Shown: positions 44,927 through 55,225 of the stretch, in pieces | Numbering within the stretch: position 1 is the stretch's first letter | Layout of the letters: each line of letters opens with the position of its first letter | From: Coleophoma eucalyptorum | Taxonomy: Eukaryota; Ascomycota; Leotiomycetes; Helotiales; Dermateaceae | Reading direction: 5' to 3' | Assembly: GCA_026120035.1 (NCBI GenBank) | Contig: JALRME010000019.1 | Span: forward strand, 1 to 64,000 | Length of the DNA: 64,000 nt | Program-made: the position numbers and the translations under genes | Notes under the pieces: model-generated | Database searches by the model: none | What the model was told of the DNA's origin: nothing | Seen by the model: the letters and a program-made list of their open reading frames with translations, nothing else

Positions 44927-47446
44927 ATGAGACCTTATACATACAATTCATTAGAGGGCGATGAAATCCGTCTCCTAGAACTCCATCATGGAGATCCTGA
45001 TGCGGAGCTGAAAGCTAACCTTCATGTTTACCGCGTCCCGGAGGTGGAAGAGCCTAGATACGGCCATGAAGTCTTAATCACGCGTGATAATGGCTTCAAT
45101 GTGCCCAATGCCCCCGGATATCAAGCGTTGTCATACACATGGGGAACTGATACTGCGACTCAACCGCTACTGAAGATTCTTGACGGCGAAAGCTTCTCTC
45201 AAATCTCAATTCAGCCGAACCTAAATGATGCCCTTCGGCAACTTCGAAAAATCATATCACCTAACTCTTCCCAATTATTTTGGATTGACGCGATTTGCAT
45301 CAACCAAGGCAATATTCTAGAAAAGAACACACAGATCAGGAAGATGGCAATGATCTATAATAGAGCCGAGAGCGTAGCGGTATGGCTCGGCTATCATGAG
45401 AATGATAGCCATCGCGCATTCAACTTCATCAGAAAATTATTAGAGTTGAACGATTTTGACCCGCTGACACGCGACCCTGGAACTCCTCCAGAATGGGCAG
45501 CATTGCTAAATTTGATGCAAAGACCGTGGTTTGGTCGACGCTGGATTGTTCAAGAGATTGCTCTAGCAAGGCGAGCTACACTATTCTGTGGAGACCAGTC
45601 CGTCTCTTGGCAAGATTTTTCCAGTGCTGTGGCGCTTTTTGTGTCGCGACATCAAGATCTTAAACGATTGTTTCAAAGCAGTGTAGATGCTGAAAGTTAT
45701 GCAAATCTCCTTGGGGAGATTGACGGGCTAGGAGCAAAGGCTTTAGTAGATGTCACGAATAATCTGTTCAGAAAATCGGATGATGGCGTAGTACTTGAGC
45801 GACTGCGTTCGCTAGAAGCATTGGTATCGTCATTAACTGCATTTGAGGCAAGTTCGCCGCATGATACGATCTACGCTATTTTGTGGTTAGCACATGATGC
45901 CGAACCTGATTCAAAAGAATCAGCAGCTATGTCTCAGGATGCTGTGATGCAAACTCCTGCACAATCGCCAGATATTGACGCTGCCCCCTCACCTTCTCCA
46001 GAACCGGGCGATGAAATGGGCTCACTCCAGCTAGGGGATGATTTTGATTGGTCACCTCCGAACATGATTCCTAGGACTTCTTTTCCAGGGATAAGCCGTC
46101 GCTCGATTTCCCCTTCCAGAATGGAAAATGATATTTCTTTACCCAGAGGAGAAACATGGCTACAACCCCCAAAAGAGCAAGCGAGAGCACTAAGTGGGAG
46201 ATCAGTCGTGGACAGAAGCCTCAAAAGAGCAGAAAAGTATTTTGATGAAGATCCGGAACCCATCATAGTGGATTACAAGAAGGAAGTCTATGAGGTTTAC
46301 CAGCAATTCCTCGAATTCGCCATTATGCGCTCCAAGTCTCTTGACATAATCTGTCACCCATGGGCGCCAGATCCACCGACAACCGAGTCAAATTTACCGT
46401 CGTGGATTACTCGAGTATCAAATGCACCTTTCGCGAGGCAGTCGTATCAAAGAACTTACGCTCGTGTGAACGCTGACCCATTTGTTGGCACCCCAGGCAA
46501 TGGACCCAAGAGCTACAATGCCAGCGGGAAGACAAAGCCATATCCAGGCCAACATTTCATTACTGGGCGAACATTAATTGTTACGGGGTTCGTCTTGGAT
46601 ACCATTAAAGTTAAGAAAGCCCCAGCCACTCAAGGAATTATTCCCTCCGAGTGGCTTGAGCTCGCCAAATGGCCCGGCTCTCCAGATCCAGTGCCTGATA
46701 GATTTTGGCGGACCCTCGTCGCTGATCGAGGGCCAGAAGGCCATAAGCCACCTCCAGCCTACTTCCCCTTGGCATGTAAATGGGCATTTGAGCAAAGTGA
46801 CGAGAGCGGACAGTTGAATACGACACAGATGCTGGCAAAGGGAAAGTGCCCTTCCATCGTTACTGAGTTCTTACAACGAGTGCAATCCGTAGTCTGGGGT
46901 CGAAGATTGGTCGTAAGCGATGGTAGACGAGGTTCACAACAATTACTAGGTCTTGTGCCTCTGGAGGCTGAAGAAGGCGATCTAATATGCATTATCTATG
47001 GCTGCAGTGTCCCTATCGTTCTTCGTAAATGTAGGAAAAGGAAGAATGCAGCCGCACCCTCCTTTCGGCGAGATTCAACTTTTGAGGAAGACAGATCTTT
47101 GCCCCTGCAAGACGAGCTGGAATTCTTAGTTCCACAGATAAAGACAACTCAAACTTTTGAAGATAGTGTAAACACAACGGGTACACGCGAACTGTTGGGG
47201 ACATCTACAACAGGCCTTGCCGTACCAGTTCAACGTCCAAACTCGGCCTTTTCAAGTCATGGGGTGAGAAGGGTTCTGGGGGAGGAAAGCAAGGAAGCCA
47301 AAGCTCCGAAACTCACTGTTGCACTAAATAGTCAGTATCAGTATACTTTTATTGGTGAGTGCTATATTCACGGTATGATGGCTGGTGAAGGATTCAAGCA
47401 TCGGCATGAGCATAGGAATTCTTTAAAATCTTTTCACCTTGTTTAG
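44927..47446 (+). CDS. HET-domain (heterokaryon incompatibility) protein
   Basis: Single exon, 839 residues, ATG 44927. Opens with YNSLEGDEIRLLELHHG, the usual HET-protein N-terminus. The HET domain runs from about 60 to 215 with its conserved blocks: GYQALSYTWG (64-73), LFWIDAICINQ (117-127), and later MAMIYNRAESVAVWLG and RPWFGRRWIVQEIALA. The middle (about 330-440) is a Pro/Ser-rich disordered region, and the C-terminal half shows the usual LIVTGFVLD and LGLVP-x-x-A-x-x-GD-x-I blocks of long HET proteins. These proteins trigger cell death on fusion of unlike hyphae; here all blocks are intact, in contrast to the dead copy at 27 kb. Partner gene is not evident nearby. Confidence 0.93.
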   Translation: MRPYTYNSLEGDEIRLLELHHGDPDAELKANLHVYRVPEVEEPRYGHEVLITRDNGFNVPNAPGYQALSYTWGTDTATQPLLKILDGESFSQISIQPNLNDALRQLRKIISPNSSQLFWIDAICINQGNILEKNTQIRKMAMIYNRAESVAVWLGYHENDSHRAFNFIRKLLELNDFDPLTRDPGTPPEWAALLNLMQRPWFGRRWIVQEIALARRATLFCGDQSVSWQDFSSAVALFVSRHQDLKRLFQSSVDAESYANLLGEIDGLGAKALVDVTNNLFRKSDDGVVLERLRSLEALVSSLTAFEASSPHDTIYAILWLAHDAEPDSKESAAMSQDAVMQTPAQSPDIDAAPSPSPEPGDEMGSLQLGDDFDWSPPNMIPRTSFPGISRRSISPSRMENDISLPRGETWLQPPKEQARALSGRSVVDRSLKRAEKYFDEDPEPIIVDYKKEVYEVYQQFLEFAIMRSKSLDIICHPWAPDPPTTESNLPSWITRVSNAPFARQSYQRTYARVNADPFVGTPGNGPKSYNASGKTKPYPGQHFITGRTLIVTGFVLDTIKVKKAPATQGIIPSEWLELAKWPGSPDPVPDRFWRTLVADRGPEGHKPPPAYFPLACKWAFEQSDESGQLNTTQMLAKGKCPSIVTEFLQRVQSVVWGRRLVVSDGRRGSQQLLGLVPLEAEEGDLICIIYGCSVPIVLRKCRKRKNAAAPSFRRDSTFEEDRSLPLQDELEFLVPQIKTTQTFEDSVNTTGTRELLGTSTTGLAVPVQRPNSAFSSHGVRRVLGEESKEAKAPKLTVALNSQYQYTFIGECYIHGMMAGEGFKHRHEHRNSLKSFHLV

Positions 47447-48091
47447 CCTCTCCTTATAGATTTATTTTTAACAAATGCATCAATGCACGCTAGAAAGAAT
47501 TGGAACAGTCTTGTCCTCTATGTAATCATTTGGAGACGAGGACAAAGTGAGAACTCTAATCTATCTTACAAATACTTGCAAGTGTCATTCTTCAACTAGC
47601 AAATAGTGGTGTATGGTACCATTTGTTTTATCTACTCATAATGGAGTACATTTTTACCTCATTTTTGACTTGTTATTTACAGCTGAAATAAGAGGTATAC
47701 CAACAGTTACAATAAATTAAATTATATTCTTGATAATTATACAACAAGTAAGCTTAAGTATACTATTCGATTTCAGCTCGGATAAATACTAAGGCCGGCC
47801 GGGGTCGGATAGTTCTCGCGCTGCTCGCTTTTATCCTACTTCTAGCGGCTTTACCCACCTGCCTCCCTGGGACTAGACTAGCTCGTATAGTTACAGATAA
47901 GATTACAGACATCTAATCAGTCCTTTCGTCCTTGGCTTCACCCCTGCCACATGATTAGCTCAGTTATCTTGCATGCATTTCAAGATGCGAGGAACGAGAT
48001 GCCTCCTGTATCCATAGAAATATTCTCTCCTTGATGCACAAGTTCGTAGTGACTTTCGTGTCCTTGATCTCTCTTTTGGCTCGCCTCTCAA
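47447..48091. other. Intergenic region
   Basis: No gene seen. AT-rich with a GC-richer patch (about 47790-47880). The right end is the promoter of the gene at 48092. Confidence 0.5.
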
Positions 48092-49051
48092 ATGGTAGAA
48101 CTACGCGACAGGATCACTGCTATACAAGCAGCGCTCGCTGAAGAACAGGAGCTCAAATTTGTAGATCCACCAGCGCGACACAGTCTCGACCACCGTTTTG
48201 ACAAAACAGCACCCGAAGTCGACGCAGCACCGTTTCCTACACCTGCGAAAGAAAGGACAAATCCGTTTGAGTCCATTAATACACCTGCGACGAACACCGA
48301 CCTGAAACCCCAATTCTACGATAGCATCGCGCAGAAATTTGGTCTGGGAATACTTGATGAGGACGAGTTTGTAGAATATGTCGTATACGATGCCTCTCTG
48401 ACGAACCTACGGGTTTGCCCTCTTAATATGGCGGATCATGGCCATTATTATTACGTCGATTATCGGTTTTCCCTCCCAAATGTACCCGGTGTGGTTTTGC
48501 GTGAGGGTACAGAAAAGACAGGGAAGAGCTTGGGCGCGGCGCACATTCCAATACAAGGCGAGAACAGACTGGGAGTGGGGGACTATGATAAGAAGCCTCA
48601 CGAAATGGTCTGGGAGAAGATGGGCAATAAGGGGTTTTGGACGCATATGAAGTATGAGTTTGAGCATGAGACCGTAGATGGGAATAGGAGAGTGTTTCAT
48701 TGGATAAGGACTAGGAATAATATTATGGATGACCAAGGGGACTTAGTATTGGTTGAGCAAGGGAAGGAACAGTTGGTACTTTGTGAGTATTTGGGGAAGG
48801 GTCTACTGAAGTGGAAGAAAAGGGGTAGGCTACGGATTAGGACGATGGAAAGTTTTGGGAAATCATGGGAGATAATTGTGTTATTGAGCTGGGCGTCAGT
48901 TGTCGAGGTACGTGCTTCCCAATCCTTAGAGTATGCAAGTGGTAAACTTTATTTTGTCGAGGAAAAGTGCTAACAGGATGCTCATTTGCAGATGTCGAGA
49001 AGACGGGCGAGGTATAGACGGTACTCACCTACACATCTTATTGGTATCTAG
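48092..49051 (+). CDS. Unrecognised protein, fungal hypothetical
   Basis: ATG 48092. Preferred model has two exons, 48092-48907 and 48992-49051, joined by an 84 bp phase-0 intron (GTACGT, CTAAC branch site, TTTGCAG acceptor), giving 291 residues; unspliced, the frame ends at 48973 with 293 residues. Residues 1-25 form a coiled-coil-like start (LRDRITAIQAALAEEQE). The centre has aromatic-rich strands (ADHGHYYYVDYRFSLP, VFHWIRTRNN) and a KKRGRLRIR basic patch; the spliced tail is Arg-rich (MSRRRARYRRYS). No signal peptide or membrane span and no domain I recognise. Codon pattern and length suggest a real gene. Confidence 0.65.
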
Positions 49052-49472
49052 AACAAGAGTACATAAGTAACCTTTTGATGACATACATTTTCATAGTAAC
49101 TTAGTTAGGAATTGGTGGATTATTAGGAAGTATTTGGATCCGCTGTACTTAATCTGGGGGCAATGACTGGTTAGCAGTGAAGAAGTATATACAATGCTCA
49201 ATTTCTCTTCTCGATAAATCAGACTTGTAATATCCTGTAGGTGACAAGTAATACAAGTAGGTACAATAGTGTATTTACAAGTACAAATTACTGTAGAATA
49301 TATCTGATCAAAAGGTAGAAAATCTATCTTATAAGAAAGGCTAGGGAAAACTAGGGATTAGACAAACAAGCTTGAACGACTGGAAACCTTAGAATAGAAG
49401 AAGAATACGAACCAACGCGAAGATGCGATTACGCGTATCCTTAGGAGGGCCATTTCAATTTAAAACTATTAC

Positions 49473-49663
49473 TGTTGGTTTACGTCAGGTAACGTAATAA
49501 ATAACCAGCAAGTCAAATCAGGCCCAAAATTGGATCATAGGTAATTGGTTCATCATGTGTATTGAAGAGAGTGTGAGGCAGAGAGGTATAAATACCTCTC
49601 TCGCTAAGAATACTATAACATGTGACTAGGTCTCGTGGTTGACCTATAAATGACATTCCGACA
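49473..49663. mobile_element. Degenerate solo LTR, copia-like
   Basis: Starts TGTTGGTTTACG and ends GACATTCCGACA, the same end types as the LTRs at 51590 and 59271. About 191 bp. Flanking 5 bp (ATTAC and AGTAT) do not match, so the target duplication is lost or the ends are misplaced. Internal CACTCTC/AGAGAGG and CTAATAA-like parts resemble the other copies weakly. Confidence 0.5.
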
Positions 49664-49829
49664 AGTATAAAAGCACTTAAAACCTTTATTCTAACTATAT
49701 AGAAGTGGGTTTACAACATAGATTGTACTATATTCGGGGTGAGATTGTACTGCCTATCGCCATTTCTCAAACGGATGGGGAAAAAGCCGGTTAAAGGGTG
49801 AACAGGAGGGAACTTGAGTCTGTACAAAG

Positions 49830-50265
49830 TTTTTGAGAGACTGTTGGTAAAACCGTTTGTGTCCTTATGGTATATCGATACATTTAAACTTTTCGGTGCC
49901 TAGGAAGATTGATACCCCGATATCCATGAATTCGCGTAAGGATACTCTTAGTAAACTACGACCTCTGAAACATACACATTCTGGGAAGACTACGCGCATG
50001 TTTACAGGCGTATATGCATTTGCTCGGATTTGAGAGACTCCAGGGAAGAATTTATAGTGTCTAGACTAGAACTAGCGGTAGTATGTTGCATTCCACAACA
50101 GCTTAGTACAATAGGGCTTTGAGAGACTATTAGTGAAACCGTTAATAATATATCGCTATCTTTAAAGTAGTTAGTACTTAGAAAGGTTAATACCCCGATA
50201 TCCGCAAATTCCCATACGACAGATACTCCGACTAAATCACGACCCTTGAAAGTTGAAACGTACTA
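49830..50265 (+). repeat. Two diverged direct copies of a repeat of about 150 bp
   Basis: Copy A, about 49830-49980, and copy B, about 50118-50265, share in the same order TTTGAGAGACT, TTAGTGAAACCGT/TTGGTAAAACCGT, TATATCG, TAGGAAGATTGATACCCCGATATCC and its match TAGAAAGGTTAATACCCCGATATCC, and ACTACGACCTCTGAAA/ATCACGACCCTTGAAA. A further scrap GGAAACTGTTGGTGAGATAG occurs near 50377. No coding frame. Possibly part of an old transposon. Confidence 0.6.
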
Positions 50266-50762
50266 CTACTATTCGTGAAATGTGTCGAAGGTCTGATCGA
50301 GTACAAGTATAGGCTCAACTTGTCTAACCTAATAGTACAAAAATCATATATTGTTCTCTCTAGTATTCGAAATTGAACGGAAACTGTTGGTGAGATAGTT
50401 TTGGCTGAAACTTCTTGAGTTTGACTTGAAATAAAGGTGAATATTGTAAACTATATTATATTCCTTACATAGTAATTGTCAAATAGGGAATCTATTTCAT
50501 CTTAAGAGAGTTACCAAGGAGAGGTATCAAGGAAGTACATTAAGGAAAGGTGCTAATGAGAAGCGGCTTTCCTTGGCGCCTACAAGGACTAGCTACAAGG
50601 TAGTTCGTTGGTGTAATATGTTCTTATCAGGAGTGGGAAATAATATATAAGTCTCTATCTTTTCAACTGAAATTATCATTATTCATCTTTACTTTACTAC
50701 AAACCTTTCAAACTATTAAAACTTTCAAATACTTTAAACAAATCAATCCAACTATTATCAAA

Positions 50763-50975
50763 ATGCAGTTCTCAGCTATTGCTCGACCAATTGTCGCTGT
50801 TCTTGCAGCGTTTGCTTCCGCAGCCCCAGCCGCCGAAGAAGGTTGGGTCGACGGACCAGCTCAGCAATTAAGTATCAGAAGAGATCCGAGGATATTTTGC
50901 ACCCTCTACAAGCTCGTCAGGACTATGGTACCAGCCGTGGATGTCATCTCCATCCCGCTTGTCAACGCCATATAA
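50763..50975 (+). CDS. Candidate small secreted protein (70 residues)
   Basis: ATG 50763 in a good context (ATCAAAATGCAG) after a leader rich in AAACTTTCAAA, typical of highly expressed fungal genes. Residues 1-21 (MQFSAIARPIVAVLAAFASAAP) form a signal peptide, followed by AAEEGWVDGPAQQ and an RR dibasic site at about 39-40. The rest is short with one or two Cys. An alternative frame from 50843 reads HPLQARQDYGTSRGCHLHPACQRHI, with two Cys, and could be the true mature part if the gene is frameshifted or spliced. Not a recognised family. Confidence 0.4.
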   Translation: MQFSAIARPIVAVLAAFASAAPAAEEGWVDGPAQQLSIRRDPRIFCTLYKLVRTMVPAVDVISIPLVNAI

Positions 50976-51589
50976 GGCAACCTCTTCTATTTATCATAAC
51001 TATATCACTAATTCGAGTAGTGTCGAAATCATGGAAGGCCTCATTACCACTATGGTGGTTTTCTTTGGCGGTAAGTCATATTTAGTATAGCTTAAGAGTC
51101 CTACTAATAAATTAAGTCGTTGTATTTGCACCAGCTAGTGGTGGATTTGGGTGTTACAAAGGCCGATCAAGTTGTAGGAGGATTTTAACTAGTATTGACA
51201 AAAATCTAAGAAGTGAAAAGGAGGTTACAAGAGAGTTTTTTAGATTTTTTACGAATACTACTACCTCTGACAGCTTTAATATCTGTGTTTAAGGTGACTA
51301 GAATTACGTAATCAGATAACAGGTCATAGTAAGTTAATACCTTTTGTAATTCTATAACATTACCCGCCGTTTTCAAACAGAGCTTCTATAAGTTTACTTT
51401 CGTTTTCTCAATATTTTCGTTACTTCCAAGTATTAAACTAAGCCTACCAAATCAAGTCCTTGCCCGTCGCACCGTCACCGCGTTTTGTTATATACAAAAT
51501 AATGCCGGTGTGGAGTCTCGGCAAAATACCTCGGCCACGCCGGATTCATATAAGCTAAAGGGCATGGATTAATAGAATACAATAGAGTG
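50976..51589. other. AT-rich intergenic stretch
   Basis: No gene recognised between the small secreted-protein candidate and the solo LTR. Confidence 0.5.
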
Positions 51590-51906
51590 TGTTGGTTGAT
51601 CTATATACCTCTTATTTCAATAGCTGTAATAGGCAGGTCAAAAATGGTAAGGTAAAACATAGATGATTCTTCTAAGTGAGTGTGGTGGAGGTCTTATAAA
51701 TACCCCTTCTGGGTATCGATTCGACCTCCGTAGCAATACAGTCATATGTAGTGTTTGCACCTGAGCGCAAACACGGGAACAAGCAAGTAGTATAGAGGTA
51801 TTCCAACTCTATACACCTATAGGTGGCGTAGCGATAAACCAATACCTACATGAGGTGTAACGATGTCACCTCACGTGTAGGTGGTAGATATACCGATATT
51901 TCAACA
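51590..51906. mobile_element. Solo LTR (copia-like), 317 bp, with perfect target duplication
   Basis: Begins TGTTGGTTGATC and ends ATTTCAACA, the TG...CA ends of an LTR. Directly flanked by GAGTG on both sides (51585-51589 and 51907-51911), a 5 bp target site duplication. It shares long blocks with the LTR at 59271-59519: CCTCTTATTTCAA, GGCAGGTCAAAA/GACAGGTCAAAA, ATTCTTCTAAGTGAGT, GATTCGACCTCCGTAG. No internal element sequence remains, so it arose by recombination between LTRs. Confidence 0.9.
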
Positions 51907-51967
51907 GAGTGTTCTCAATTTTTATAATAAATTTGTTTTTTGTAGTAAAATGCACCAACACATTATG

Positions 51968-53014
51968 TTAGACTCCATCAGCTATGTGTCCTAGTATCTG
52001 CTGTAGCTCTTCCACCACAAGCACAGGATCATCAAGTTGAATAAAATGGCCCGCCTTCTCAGCAATAACTGGTCCCTGAGCACGCTCCTGGCTAGTGATC
52101 TTTGTCAAGCCGATATTATATTCATGCCAGTGAGGATTGGCATAGGCATTTGTAATAGCTATTGGCATTTTCATTAGTAGTAGTCCATCCTGCGCATGCT
52201 TGTCCCACCCATGGCCTACGACAGTAACCCACGGCCCCTTTCCGTCGCCGCCTTCTTCTGAACTCCTTCCATCCTTCCAGATTAATCGTGGTCCATCGGA
52301 ACGAGGTAGTAATTCCTTCAGATTCTTGCGACTCAGTCCCTCAGCACTGCCTCGATCAGGGTGGAAGATTTTCATTGTTGTTTCCCGAGTCTGTTGCAAA
52401 CCCTCCAGCGTCACCCCCTCAGGTAAAGTGCTCTGATCGTCGACTGACAGTGCCTGGGGATCTGGATAGACGGAGACGAAATCCGTGTTCGCTATAACGC
52501 TGTCCAGAAGTAGCAGCCCGCTGACCGTGTTAGGATAGCTAGCAGCGTACACACGAGCCACGGCACATCCAATAGAGTTGGCCACAAGAACGACAGAAGG
52601 TGCTTTTCCATCCCTGTTTAGGTCATATTTAGCACTTATAGTAGAGATGAGGCAGTATAAATCCGTCACTACATCAGATACTGTATGGCCGTGCGTTGGG
52701 TCTTCTGCATTACTATCCAGAGGATCTCGATCGGTGGTAGCCCCCTGACCAAAGCGGTCGTAGGATAGGAGTGCCGGATGGGCTGGTAGTGACGAGAGGA
52801 GCTTGATTACCGGGAGGTAAGATGCAGCAGGTCGCCCAAGCCCGGTCAGGAAGATTACAAACGGCTGTGGTGCTGCACTGGAGGAGTTTGTATCGGTTGT
52901 TGAAGAGACCTTTGCAGGGATGAAGGTATATGCAATCTTTGCCTCGGGTTTGTGCTCAAGGCTGATGTAGGAGACTTGAACCTCCGGGCCTGGTTGGGGA
53001 GAAGGCTCAGACAT
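51968..53014 (-). CDS. Alpha/beta-hydrolase, soluble
   Basis: Single exon, 348 residues, ATG 53014, no signal peptide. Fold markers: FVIFLTGLGRPAASYLP (oxyanion loop), LLSYDRFGQGATTDRD (the usual Y-D-x-x-G-x-G-x-S/T strand), nucleophile elbow VLVANSIGCAVAR with Ser147 (A-N-S-I-G in place of G-H-S-x-G), and catalytic His in EKAGHFIQLDDP near residue 325. Overall like haloalkane-dehalogenase/epoxide-hydrolase-type hydrolases of fungi. The substrate cannot be told. It is divergent from the Zn2Cys6 gene with a 459 bp shared promoter, so that regulator probably controls it. Its 3' end lies 57 bp from the solo LTR. Confidence 0.9.
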   Translation of the reverse strand: MSEPSPQPGPEVQVSYISLEHKPEAKIAYTFIPAKVSSTTDTNSSSAAPQPFVIFLTGLGRPAASYLPVIKLLSSLPAHPALLSYDRFGQGATTDRDPLDSNAEDPTHGHTVSDVVTDLYCLISTISAKYDLNRDGKAPSVVLVANSIGCAVARVYAASYPNTVSGLLLLDSVIANTDFVSVYPDPQALSVDDQSTLPEGVTLEGLQQTRETTMKIFHPDRGSAEGLSRKNLKELLPRSDGPRLIWKDGRSSEEGGDGKGPWVTVVGHGWDKHAQDGLLLMKMPIAITNAYANPHWHEYNIGLTKITSQERAQGPVIAEKAGHFIQLDDPVLVVEELQQILGHIADGV

Positions 53015-53222
53015 CTTGGGAAAGTTGTTTAAACAATTGAACTGAGAATAAAAATTGGTTATGAGGATATGAGACTTATTGAAACCAGTGGACGGAGACT
53101 TATAAAGGGAGCAAGCCTAGACCTTATATACACAGCTTGACTCTACAGCCTTCTTCGTTTTCTGTAAATATATTCCCCGTACCTCTCTGTATTCAGAATC
53201 AGATAGGTGGTGCTTCTCTCTG

Positions 53223-53262
53223 ATTGGTTGAGTCGCAATTCGGACCAATGAGAAGTCCCAAT
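53223..53262. promoter_or_regulatory. CCAAT boxes in a divergent promoter
   Basis: ATTGG at 53223-53227, CCAAT at 53245-53249 and CCAAT at 53258-53262 lie midway between the two divergent ATGs (53014 and 53474). The first two form an inverted pair 17 bp apart. CCAAT is the site of the fungal CBC (HapB/C/E). A shared promoter is inferred. Confidence 0.45.
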
Positions 53263-53473
53263 TTCTCTTAGACGCTTATCTATATCCGCCTTAGCGTATA
53301 ATTATATAATTCAGTCTGACATCCCTAGTTGTCATCATCGCGAGTTTTGCCTATGGAATTCTTCCTACACGAACCGATCAGATCAAATGCTGTAGCCTCC
53401 CCGTTAGTCGTGCATGGAGAACAAATAGAGTGGAGTTGTCCATTTAAATTTGCGTCGTACAAAGGGCACAATC

Positions 53474-55225
53474 ATGCCCAGTCCAGATGCAGCCGTCATT
53501 AGACCTGTCAGAACTAGAGCTCGGGCTACCAAAGTAAAAACTGGCTGTGTTACCTGCAAGTGAGTCTGCTATTAGCCCAATTATACATGCACTTATCCGC
53601 ACCCCAAGGCTAATTATCAAATATCCGGTAGGGCACGCCGCGTCAAATGTGATGAAACGAAGCCATGTTGCAACCGATGTGTGAAATTTGGCTTCCCCTG
53701 TGAGGGGTACCAACTCTCAAAGAAGAAAGAGCAACGACCATTAGCGTTAAAACCCCTCATCCCCAGGCCACCGCAATCGCAGGTCATTATCTACTCGCCG
53801 TCTTCCCCTCGCTTTGCAAATGAGCAGGAACGTTACTACTTCCGCATCTTTTGCGAGAAGACTGCTCTTGGGCTTTCTGGATGCTATGACTCAGGTCTCT
53901 GGAGTCGATTGGTTCTCCAGGCTTGTGAAACTGATCCGGCTCTACGTCATGCTATTGTAGCTATAGGTGCTTTGGACTTCACTTCACGAATATCCCGTAT
54001 CTTATCTACCTCGTCAAAAGAAGGAGGTGGCGATAGTTGTCTTGAAGAAGCCCAGAAACATCATCGCTTTGCTCTTCAACAATATGGATTAGCAATTCGA
54101 CAGATGAGAACTTCCACCACTGAGAAGCTAGACATGCGAAGAACGCTGCTGCAGTGTCTGGTTATTACTTGCTTTGAGACGTTTCATGGCAATCACCAAT
54201 CTGCTACAGCACAGATCCAAAGCGGGCTTGCTTTAATGGAAGACTGGCAAAAAGGCATCACCAAAAACCAGAACGATATGTTGGGAGCTTCTTCACCATT
54301 GCCCTATACAGTTGAGAACGAACTATGTCAAGCTCTTGGCCATCTCGATATCCAAGTTATGTCATTTATGGATTTTCGCACTCCGGATACGCATGAACGG
54401 ATGAGAAAATATGGTCTAAGCAGTATAAAGTCCATGCCAGCATTTTTTTCAAATTTTCCAGAAGCAAGGAATTATCTCGAAACTATCATGCGGCGAATCA
54501 TGCATTACAAGGCATCAATTTCCACAACTAAAGACTATAATGGCTGTCTTAAGATGGCCTTTCCATCGGTATACTTTCGGGAAGATGCAGTTGCAACCCA
54601 GAAAATGTATCAAGAAGAGCTGGATAGATGGCATCAAGCTTTTCGGCCCCTGTGGGAACATTCCCACTTGGGGGGCGGAAGGGAGACTACTTACCGTGCG
54701 GTTACGGCTCTTCGGATCCACTATTTGACCACCGTTTTCCTCCTGAATGGCATCATGCTTGATCCAGCCCTAGCCGCAAAATTTGCCGCAACGGCTACGG
54801 AGATATCCAAGCAGGTCGTATCGTTATGCGAAACCCTTCTCAAGCTTTGTGAAAGGGATAGCGATGGCAGTGCTAGGGTCAAAGCAGCAAGATTTAGTTT
54901 CGACCTTCAGGTTGTTACGGCTTTGTATATCATGGGAAAACGGTCTCGTCACTCTGCTACTCGTCGAAAGGCTATTTCTCTTCTGTTATCATCTGCGCGG
55001 AGAGAGGGCTTGTGGGATGGTTTGTTAGCTGGTAAAGCTCTTGCCTGGATTGCAGATATTGAAGAGGAGGATGGTCTAGAAGGACAGTACATACCAGAGG
55101 AAAGTGGTGTTGTTGATATGACATTTAAATTTGATTTGCAGGCCCGGAGTATGAAGATACAGTGTTTGCAATTGAAGAAGGGGTTTCAGATACCTGTGAA
55201 AAGAGAAGCTGCGATTATGTGGTAA
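53474..55225 (+). CDS. Zn2Cys6 transcription factor
   Basis: Two exons, 53474-53559 and 53632-55225 (72 bp phase-2 intron, GTGAGT...GGTAG), 559 residues. The intron splits the zinc cluster; the spliced sequence is [32 protein letters not shown], here quoted in parts: [12 protein letters not shown] and [12 protein letters not shown], with C25, C28, C35, C41/42, C45, C52. A Fungal_trans_2-type regulatory domain follows: YYFRIFCEKTALGLSGCYDS, LVLQACETDPALRHAIVAIG, HHRFALQQYGLAIRQMR, LDMRRTLLQCLVITCFETF. Divergent from the alpha/beta-hydrolase gene; control of that gene is inferred from the arrangement. Confidence 0.93.
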
